From Verrucomicrobia bacterium UBA1200 (GTDB lineage: Bacteria; Verrucomicrobiota; Kiritimatiellia; RFP12; UBA1067): DNA of 28,106 nucleotides. Positions 22,250-28,106 of this stretch are shown here, piece after piece (the first letter of the stretch is position 1; each line of letters starts with the position of its first letter). The position numbers and the translations under genes are program-made. The stretch covers positions 64,897 through 93,002 of the forward strand of contig DBXY01000039.1 in the NCBI GenBank assembly GCA_002309765.1, given 5' to 3'. Under the pieces are notes generated by a model. It was not told where the DNA came from and did no database searches. It saw only the letters and a program-made list of their open reading frames with translations.

Positions 22250-24844
22250 ATGAGATTCGTTTATCCGATGGTACTTCTGTTGCTGGTCCTGTTGCCGCTG
22301 GTGGCTTTTGCGTGGTATTGGATGTATCGGCGTTCTTTGCGCAATCTGGCGCGTCTCGTTGCCCCCGCGTTGCAGCGCAAACTGGTGCCGGCTGTTTCCC
22401 GCGGGCGTTTTTACTCGCAGCTGGTTTTGATAATGGCCGGCCTTTTGCTGTTGGTGGTGGCGGCGGCCCGTCCCCAGTGGGGGCGCAAAAACGAAAAGGT
22501 GATTTCCCGCGGGCGGAACGTGGTGGTGGCGCTGGATGTGTCGCGCTCCATGCTTGCGGCCGATGTACACCCCAATCGGCTGGAACGGGCCAAGACCGAC
22601 ATTATGGATTTGATTGACGACCTCAAGGGTGACCGTGCCGCACTGCTGGCGTTTCGCCAAAAGGGAGTGCTGTTGTGCCCTTTGACCACCGACTACGCCT
22701 TCTTGCGCCAACAGTTGGACGGAGCCTCACCCGAATCCGCCCCTCGCGGCGAAACCGATCTTGGCGATGCGATTCGTAAATCGCTTGCCGCCTTAGATCC
22801 CGCTTCCGATGAGTACAACGCCATCCTGATGATATCCGATGGTGAAGACCTTAAAGGCGACGCGCTGGAAGCGGCGAAGTTGTCCGCCAAACGCAACATC
22901 CCTATTTTCACCGTCGGCATTGGCGACTCTGAAGGGGCGGCGGTTCCGGGCGAGGACGGAAAAGGGACGCTTAAATATAAAGGCACCGAGGTTAAATCTC
23001 GCTTGATGGACAAAACTCTCTCCGCGATAGCCGAGGCTTCACATGGCCGTTATATTCCGTTGGGTACCGCGGGAACCGCGCATACCACGCTGGGCGCGAT
23101 TTACCGCCGCTACCTTACCCAGCTTGCGGCCCGCGAACAGCAGGAGCAGGTGGAGAATCGTTATCAGGAGCGTTTTCAATTTTTCTTGATTCCGGCGTTG
23201 CTGTGCATGCTGGCGGTAGCCGCCTTTTCCAAAGGACGTTTGCGCGGTGGCGGAGTCTCGCGGCAAACGAAAGCGTTGGCCGCTTTTGCGGTTTTGCTGC
23301 CGTTCTTGCTGTCGGCGCAAACCACATCTTCCGTGCCGGTGTCCGCCTCCTCTCCGGCGGCGGCCGACGATGCCGATGCGACTCCTGCGGCGACTGATAC
23401 CACCAACGCTCCGCCGCCAATTGTGGTAGCTCCCGGCCGTGCCGGCGCGCGGGAAGCCCAAGGGTATTTGAAACGCGGCCAATACCGCGAGGCGGCCGAG
23501 GCGTTCCTTTCCGCATCCCGCGGTGCGGACCGTGATGAGGCCGATCAATACCGTTACAACGCCGCTTACGCCTATTGGAAGGCGGGTAACATTAAAGATG
23601 CTTCCGAAACGCTGATTATGCTGCTGGATTCCAAGCGTTACGGCGCCAAGGCCGGCGAGTTGTTGGGTCTGGTCCGGATGGAAGCCGCCAAGGCGGCGGG
23701 GGCGGAGAGCCCAGAAGAGAAGCTGGAGGCGCAGGAACTGGCCGCCCGCGGTTTCCAGCGCGCTTTGAGGGATACGCCTAAAGATGAGCGCCGAAACCGG
23801 AATTTGACCCGGGCAGTCTCGTCCTTGCCGGAGTTGCGCGAGAATGCGCATGTCGCCAAAGTGATGAAAGAAAAAGGGCAGACTCCGCCGCAACAGCTGA
23901 TCAGTGAGATGCTGCAGGAGCAACGGAGCATCATGCTCGACGCGACTGGCGTGTTCACCAATTCCGCCGCATCGATGATTGAGAAATCGGAGGCTCTGGC
24001 CAAGCGGCAGGAACAGCAGAGCGATTTGTGGATTCCCCTGAAACAGGCTTTGACGCAGGCGGTAACCAACCAGCAGCAATTGGCGCAGGTGTTAAAGCAG
24101 GTTGAACTGGTCCGCGACAGTATGAAGGGTTCTGCCGAAGCGTGGCGCGACGTGTTGCCGGAAGCGGAAGGCGAATCCGCCCAATCGGAACCGCCGGTTT
24201 ATAATTTTTGGAAGATGATGGCTCCGCCGGACGCCGTTCTGGATGAGGATATCATGTGCCAGAGCAACTCCGTGAAATCGCTCGACTTGCCATGGTATGA
24301 ACGTCGGGATACCCAGCGCGAATCTTTCGATTTGAGCGCGATGTTTCGGGAACGCTTCCCGCAATGGGCCGAGCAGTACCGTCAACAGGCGCAAAGTAAC
24401 ACCAATATGCCGCCGTTTTCGGAAGAAGACCAGTTGAAGGTGGACAAGTTGGTTGAGCATGCCCAAAGTATTCAGAAAGAGTTGGTGGAAAACGTCAATC
24501 CCGATGCCAACGAGGAATCGAGACGCAGTCTGCGCGAACAGGCGTTGAACGATTTGCTTGAGGCGCGGTCATTGTTGCCGCGCCAAGCGAATCAGAATCA
24601 ATGTCAGTCCCAACAACAACAGCAGCAGCAACAGCAGCAGGAACAACAACAGCAAGACCAGCAACAGGAAGAGCAGCAGCAGGAAGAGAAGCCTGAAGAA
24701 AAGCAGGAAGAGCAGAAACAGGAACAACCCAAAGATGTCCAGGAGCTGCTTCGCCGCGCATTGGAACGCGAGAAGGAGCACGAGGAAGATAAGAAAGAAC
24801 GGATGCGTAAGATGCCGATGAAACCCGGCGAGCGCGATTGGTGA
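22250..24844 (+). CDS. batB: BatB-like VWA protein fused to TPR/BatC-like region and poly-Gln tail
   Basis: At 864 residues this is much longer than a usual BatB. The first third is BatB-like: membrane segments near 4-25 and 58-76, a VWA domain (about 87-285) with MIDAS DVSRSM (95-100) and ISDGED, and another membrane segment near 308-325. A second hydrophobic stretch (about 340-358) resembles the signal segment of a BatC/BatE protein. A TPR-like region follows (about 400-475, with RGQYREAAEAFLSASRGA), then long helical sequence and a Gln/Glu tract near 784-830. The architecture suggests BatB and BatC/E gene fusion. It starts 2 bases after batA and ends 8 bases from the convergent cutC gene. 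Confidence 0.82.
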   Translation: MRFVYPMVLLLLVLLPLVAFAWYWMYRRSLRNLARLVAPALQRKLVPAVSRGRFYSQLVLIMAGLLLLVVAAARPQWGRKNEKVISRGRNVVVALDVSRSMLAADVHPNRLERAKTDIMDLIDDLKGDRAALLAFRQKGVLLCPLTTDYAFLRQQLDGASPESAPRGETDLGDAIRKSLAALDPASDEYNAILMISDGEDLKGDALEAAKLSAKRNIPIFTVGIGDSEGAAVPGEDGKGTLKYKGTEVKSRLMDKTLSAIAEASHGRYIPLGTAGTAHTTLGAIYRRYLTQLAAREQQEQVENRYQERFQFFLIPALLCMLAVAAFSKGRLRGGGVSRQTKALAAFAVLLPFLLSAQTTSSVPVSASSPAAADDADATPAATDTTNAPPPIVVAPGRAGAREAQGYLKRGQYREAAEAFLSASRGADRDEADQYRYNAAYAYWKAGNIKDASETLIMLLDSKRYGAKAGELLGLVRMEAAKAAGAESPEEKLEAQELAARGFQRALRDTPKDERRNRNLTRAVSSLPELRENAHVAKVMKEKGQTPPQQLISEMLQEQRSIMLDATGVFTNSAASMIEKSEALAKRQEQQSDLWIPLKQALTQAVTNQQQLAQVLKQVELVRDSMKGSAEAWRDVLPEAEGESAQSEPPVYNFWKMMAPPDAVLDEDIMCQSNSVKSLDLPWYERRDTQRESFDLSAMFRERFPQWAEQYRQQAQSNTNMPPFSEEDQLKVDKLVEHAQSIQKELVENVNPDANEESRRSLREQALNDLLEARSLLPRQANQNQCQSQQQQQQQQQQEQQQQDQQQEEQQQEEKPEEKQEEQKQEQPKDVQELLRRALEREKEHEEDKKERMRKMPMKPGERDW
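24593..24740 (+). repeat. CAG/CAA low-complexity tract encoding poly-Gln/Glu
   Basis: This stretch is mostly CAG and CAA codons giving runs of glutamine, grading into Glu/Lys-rich GAG/GAA codons. It is in frame within the batB-like gene. Such tracts can change length by slippage. Similar Gln-rich tails are known in some BatC/BatE-type proteins. Confidence 0.85.
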
Positions 24845-24852
24845 TACGGTTT

Positions 24853-25599
24853 TTAGCCGGGGATTGCCGCTTCCATTGCCTGTTTGATGCGCCGGATGTT
24901 TTCGGCGTCGGTTTGCCAAAGTTCAAATTCGCTGAATCCGGGCAAACCCATTGGGACGCCTTCGCGCCGGAACACCATGCGGCTTTGCAGTTTGGTTTTC
25001 CCCGATGCGTGGTAGCAGGTAATCCCGGTGGCGGCGTACAATTCGGGAATAACCGAAGCGTTGATTCCGGCGCCGCCGAGGATAGTGGCGCGTCCCGCGG
25101 CCTGCACATTCAGCCGCCGCAAAAGCGTCGCGCCTTTAATGCAGCTGTCTGCCTGTCCCGAAGTTAAGATGGTGTCGAATCCGGTTTCGATTGCGGATTC
25201 AAGCGCTTCATACGGATCTTTACATAGATCGAATGCCCGGTGCAAGGTATGCCCGATATTTGGGGTGGCTTGCACAATTACCCGCATTCTGGCGGTGTCA
25301 AGCTCCCCGTCAGGTTTCAGAATGCCCATGACTATACCATCGGCACCGCGTTCCCGCCAAGTTTCCGCTTCTTTAAGCATCACCGCGAATTCGTTTTCCG
25401 AATACAGGAAATCGCCGAACCGGGGCCGCACCATTACCCGAATGGGCAGATTAACCCGTTGCCGCACTTCGTCAAACAGCGCCGGGGTGGGGGACAGCCC
25501 GCCGATAATCAGCGCCGAACAAAGTTCCAACCGGTCGGCACCGCCGCGTTCGGCGGCGATCGCCGATTCGACCGAATCTACACAGGCTTCGAGCAGCAT
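24853..25599 (-). CDS. cutC: CutC family protein
   Basis: The 248-residue protein has the CutC fold pattern: LEACVDSVESAIAAERGGADRLELCS near the N-terminus, VMVRPRFGDFLYSENE, GADGIVMGILKPDG, HRAFDLCKDP and ILTSGQ. CutC was named for copper homeostasis, though its actual biochemical role is disputed. The ATG at 25599 has GGAG (25609-25606 on the minus strand) well spaced. It begins 14 bases after the transglutaminase gene on the same strand and is probably co-transcribed with it. It converges on the bat operon with only 8 bases between the stop codons. Confidence 0.9.
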   Translation of the reverse strand: MLLEACVDSVESAIAAERGGADRLELCSALIIGGLSPTPALFDEVRQRVNLPIRVMVRPRFGDFLYSENEFAVMLKEAETWRERGADGIVMGILKPDGELDTARMRVIVQATPNIGHTLHRAFDLCKDPYEALESAIETGFDTILTSGQADSCIKGATLLRRLNVQAAGRATILGGAGINASVIPELYAATGITCYHASGKTKLQSRMVFRREGVPMGLPGFSEFELWQTDAENIRRIKQAMEAAIPG

Positions 25600-25613
25600 A
25601 ACGTTTTCTCCGG

Positions 25614-26669
25614 TTATTCCAACTTGAGTTCCACCAGTTTTTGTTTGGCTTCGAAAGTGGTGAATCCCGCTTCTTTGAATTTTCCGTCCGGCTGTTTGAT
25701 CATGATTACGGCCATCGTTTTTTCGGGCTTGATAAAAACCAGATGATCGTTCATGTCATGAGTGTCGTCATAAGTGGTCCCTTCGGCCAGGGTTTTTCCG
25801 GTATCGGGCGCGACCAGCCGGATTTGCGCCGGGACGCGTTTCCCGTCAGCGTTGCGCACCACAACCGCGATTCTGGCTTGTGGTAGCGGACTGCGGAACC
25901 GGCGGTAGCTTTCGGTCACATCATCGGCCGGTATATCGCTTGGGCGGTTTCCCCCGCGCCAGGTTAGCCAAAAAAATGTTCCCGATTTGCTCCAACGGGT
26001 GGCATAGATTTTGGTGCGCAGCTGAGAGCCGTCGGCAACGGCGGCGTACGGGGTGAACCAAGCCTCGTCCAAGGGTAGAAACTTGTCGGGTTCGGCGTCT
26101 GAGAAGAAATGCCATTTTCCGTTGTCCCAGAATTCCGGCCAAGAGTGGTTTCCGGGAATCGGGGTCCAGCAGCAACCCGTAAATCTGGCCGGAATGCCGC
26201 AAGCGCGGTAGGCGTCGATTTGGATAATCGCCAACCCGGTGCAGGAAGCCATGTGGATACGCATCGAGTGGAACGGCGATTGGTCGGGCTTGTCGCGTTT
26301 GGTGCTGTAGTGTACGTCCAACAGGTTCCAGATTTTGGAGTTGATTATCTGCACCGCGTCGGTGGTGGTTTTGCAATCTTTTACCAGCGGCCAAAACTTT
26401 TCGCGAAACAGCGGCCGCCAGTCATCGACGTCCTCGCCGATCGACGAGTACGGTAAAATATATTCGCGGAAGATATCGTCCGTCAGTTGCGCTTTCCACG
26501 GCGCGGTGTTGCGCGCTTCCTGGGCCAAGGCCGTGTTTTTGCGCAAATACTCTTCGGACACTTTGCCACGGTCCTTTTCCGGCATGTTTGCCACCAGAAA
26601 TTCGTAATCGCTCATTGCGTTTGCGCTTGCCGCCAACGCAACCAATGCCGTCATAAACAAACACTTCAT
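25614..26669 (-). CDS. Exported transglutaminase-like domain protein
   Basis: The 351-residue protein has a signal peptide (about 1-18, ending ASANA), so it is exported. The transglutaminase-like core has a plausible Cys-His-Asp triad: Cys143 in MASCTGLAI, His175 in GNHSWPEFW and Asp191 in FFSDAEPDK. A C-terminal beta-rich region (about 266-351) resembles a regulatory or Ig-like domain. Bacterial members may act as proteases or in peptide crosslinking, and the substrate here is unknown. A promoter candidate lies upstream, and cutC follows in the same orientation. Confidence 0.85.
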   Translation of the reverse strand: MKCLFMTALVALAASANAMSDYEFLVANMPEKDRGKVSEEYLRKNTALAQEARNTAPWKAQLTDDIFREYILPYSSIGEDVDDWRPLFREKFWPLVKDCKTTTDAVQIINSKIWNLLDVHYSTKRDKPDQSPFHSMRIHMASCTGLAIIQIDAYRACGIPARFTGCCWTPIPGNHSWPEFWDNGKWHFFSDAEPDKFLPLDEAWFTPYAAVADGSQLRTKIYATRWSKSGTFFWLTWRGGNRPSDIPADDVTESYRRFRSPLPQARIAVVVRNADGKRVPAQIRLVAPDTGKTLAEGTTYDDTHDMNDHLVFIKPEKTMAVIMIKQPDGKFKEAGFTTFEAKQKLVELKLE

Positions 26670-26714
26670 GATGAATGTCCCCTTCGTCCGACAACCTTCG
26701 ATAAACAGTAAAAT

Positions 26715-26742
26715 TTTATAACAAATCTGTTGGCAAGGGCAA
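26715..26742 (-). promoter_or_regulatory. Promoter of the transglutaminase-cutC transcript
   Basis: On the minus strand, TTGCCC (plus-strand 26742-26737) is followed by 16 bases and TATAAA (26720-26715). TAAAAT, two bases further on, gives an 18-base alternative. The site lies about 46 bases upstream of the transglutaminase start and downstream of the pckG terminator, in an AT-rich stretch. Confidence 0.5.
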
Positions 26743-26765
26743 GCTGAAACGGTGCGCGATATAGC

Positions 26766-26800
26766 AAAAAAGCCGCCCCAAGATTTCGGGACGGCTTTTT
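26766..26800 (-). terminator. Intrinsic terminator of pckG
   Basis: On the minus strand AAAAAGCCGTCCC pairs with GGGGCGGCTTTTT around an 8-base loop, with one G-U pair, and ends in a T-run (26771-26766). It begins 19 bases after the pckG stop codon. The stem is nearly symmetrical and could also act in the opposite direction. Confidence 0.88.
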
Positions 26801-26819
26801 CCGTAATCGTTAACCGATC

Positions 26820-28106
26820 TTATTTCTTGGCGGCTGAATCCAGTGCCGCGCTGATCTCGGCCAGCTTGTTGCGGAGGGCGGCGGGAACGCGCTTGGCGAG
26901 TTTCCGCTTGGTCGGCTTGCTGTCCTTAGAAGGCTTGCTGTCGTACTCGTCGTATGACGCGCCGACGGTGGCGATTTCCTTCTTCCAACCCTCAACGTCC
27001 ACCGTGATGATTTTCTTGAGCATCTTGGGGTCAACCACGAAGCCCGGCTCGCCCTCGTTGTTCTCCAGCGAGATGTCTTTGAACTTCGGCAGGTTGCCGA
27101 TCGGGGTGACGTTTGCCTTGACCTTGCCGTCGATACGGTCGCAGATCCACTTAAGGACGCGGCTGTTGTCGCCAAATCCCGGCCACATCCACTCGCCCTT
27201 GTCGGTTTTGCGGAACCAGTTAACGAAATAGATGCGCGGCAGCTTGGTGGAATCGGCGGAGGTCTTCTCCATATCCAACCAGTGCTGGAAGTAATCCGTG
27301 ACGTTGTAGCCGAAGAACGGCAGCATGGCCATCGGGTCGCGGCGGACCTGACCGATCTGGTCGGAGATGATGGCGGCGGTGACTTCCGAACCGGCGGCGG
27401 AACCCATGAACACGCCGTGGGTCCAGTCCTTGGCCTCGTTGACCAGCGGGATGGTGCTCGGGCGGCGTCCGCCGAACAGGATCGCGTCAATCGGCACTCC
27501 GGTCGCTTTGCCTTCGAAGATACCCTCGAAGCCGTCCTTGTCCAGCACCGGGCAATTTTGCGCCGGGGCGGTGAAGCGGCTGTTCTTGTGCGCGGCGACG
27601 TAACCGGCGGCCTTGACTTCGGCCTTGGTCATGCCGGGCTTCGGTCCCATGCGCTTCTTGTCGTCCACGCAGCGGTAGCACTTGTTGCCCTTCCAGTCAA
27701 TACCCTCTTCCGGGGCATCCACGCCCATGTCTTCCCACCAGATGTCGCCGTCGGGGGTCAGCACCACGTTGGTGAAGATCGTGCCCTTCAGGCAGGATTT
27801 GAGGGCGTTGGGGTTGGAGTCCTTCGAGGTGCCGGGGGCGACGCCGAAGAAGCCGTTTTCGGGATTGATCGCATAGAGGCGGCCGTCGTTGCCGGGCTTC
27901 AGCCAGGCGATATCGTCGCCGATGGTCTCCAGCTTCCAGCCGGGAAGCTTGGGCTGCATCATCGCGAGGTTGGTCTTGCCGCAGGCGCTCGGGAACGCCG
28001 CCGTGACGTGGTATTTCTTGCCTTCCGGGGAGGTGAGGGTGAGGATGAGCATGTGCTCGGCCATCCAGCCCTCGTCCTTCGCCAGCTTCGAGGCGATGCG
28101 GAGCGC
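26820..28106 (-). CDS. pckG: Phosphoenolpyruvate carboxykinase (GTP), C-terminal part
   Basis: The frame stays open to the window edge, so the N-terminal part is missing; the ATG at 28064 is internal (the sequence before it reads ALRIASKLAKDEGW, typical of the enzyme). The enzyme interconverts oxaloacetate + GTP with PEP + GDP + CO2 in the cytoplasm, for gluconeogenesis or anaplerosis. GTP-type PEPCK hallmarks visible are PSACGKTN, GDDIAWLKPG, FGGRRPST, VNWFRK and GFGDNSRVL. The far C-terminus has a Lys/Ser/Pro-rich stretch (DSKPSKDSKPTKRK) that looks added to the usual tail. The gene ends in a strong terminator. Confidence 0.95.
   Translation of the reverse strand, partial: ALRIASKLAKDEGWMAEHMLILTLTSPEGKKYHVTAAFPSACGKTNLAMMQPKLPGWKLETIGDDIAWLKPGNDGRLYAINPENGFFGVAPGTSKDSNPNALKSCLKGTIFTNVVLTPDGDIWWEDMGVDAPEEGIDWKGNKCYRCVDDKKRMGPKPGMTKAEVKAAGYVAAHKNSRFTAPAQNCPVLDKDGFEGIFEGKATGVPIDAILFGGRRPSTIPLVNEAKDWTHGVFMGSAAGSEVTAAIISDQIGQVRRDPMAMLPFFGYNVTDYFQHWLDMEKTSADSTKLPRIYFVNWFRKTDKGEWMWPGFGDNSRVLKWICDRIDGKVKANVTPIGNLPKFKDISLENNEGEPGFVVDPKMLKKIITVDVEGWKKEIATVGASYDEYDSKPSKDSKPTKRKLAKRVPAALRNKLAEISAALDSAAKK

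Noticed and set aside
24593..24740. CAG/CAA tract considered as a CRISPR-like or tandem-repeat array
   Set aside because: There is no repeat-spacer structure. The triplets are in frame and encode poly-Gln/Glu within batB.

Overview
The window reads as a bacterial chromosome of moderately high GC with dense, mostly co-directional genes. The content points, by inference only, to the PVC superphylum (Verrucomicrobiota, Lentisphaerota or Kiritimatiellota-like). The reasons are a membrane-anchored Ser/Thr kinase-fold protein, GYF_2-like/coiled-coil proteins, a GH95 fucosidase, a GTP-type PEP carboxykinase, and a GldA/F/G-DUF4340-MoxR-DUF58-BatA/B superlocus. There is no rRNA, tRNA, CRISPR array, insertion sequence or integrase, and no base-composition break that would suggest a recent island.

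Region 1 (1-6383, + strand) is a tightly packed envelope and sugar cluster: the 3' end of a TPR gene, a CvpA-family membrane protein, a transmembrane protein with a degenerate kinase fold, N-acetylglucosamine-6-phosphate deacetylase (nagA), an RmlD-type dTDP-4-dehydrorhamnose reductase, and an O-antigen ligase/polymerase-like membrane protein. A 9-bp inverted repeat follows it.

Region 2 (6384-13644, +) starts with a 229-bp AT-rich gap holding a candidate promoter. Next come a fused alpha+beta 2-oxoacid dehydrogenase E1, two tandem overlapping GYF_2-like/coiled-coil paralogues, a secreted GH95 alpha-L-fucosidase, and a small orphan membrane protein.

Region 3 (13645-24844, +) is driven by a good sigma70-like promoter at 13719-13748. 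It encodes an ABC-2 type exporter (ATPase, permease), a GldG-like auxiliary protein, a DUF4340 protein and a MoxR AAA+ ATPase, and ends in a strong intrinsic terminator. A second module follows: DUF58 protein, a membrane protein with BatD/DUF4381-like layout, a BatA-like VWA protein, and a BatB-like VWA protein fused to a TPR and poly-Gln BatC-like tail. MoxR plus VWA proteins are generally thought to act as a chaperone or metal-insertion system at the membrane. Here the system sits beside a gliding-type ABC module whose substrate is unknown.

Region 4 (24845-28106, - strand) converges on region 3: a cutC-family gene and an exported transglutaminase-like protein share one transcript with its own promoter, and upstream lies the C-terminal two thirds of pckG with a classic terminator.

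The observations most worth a second look are the kinase-fold protein lacking both the VAIK lysine and the HRD aspartate, the GYF_2/coiled-coil pair coupled to an E1 fusion with unusual insertions, and the linked GldAFG-DUF4340-MoxR-Bat locus with its BatB-BatC-polyQ fusion.
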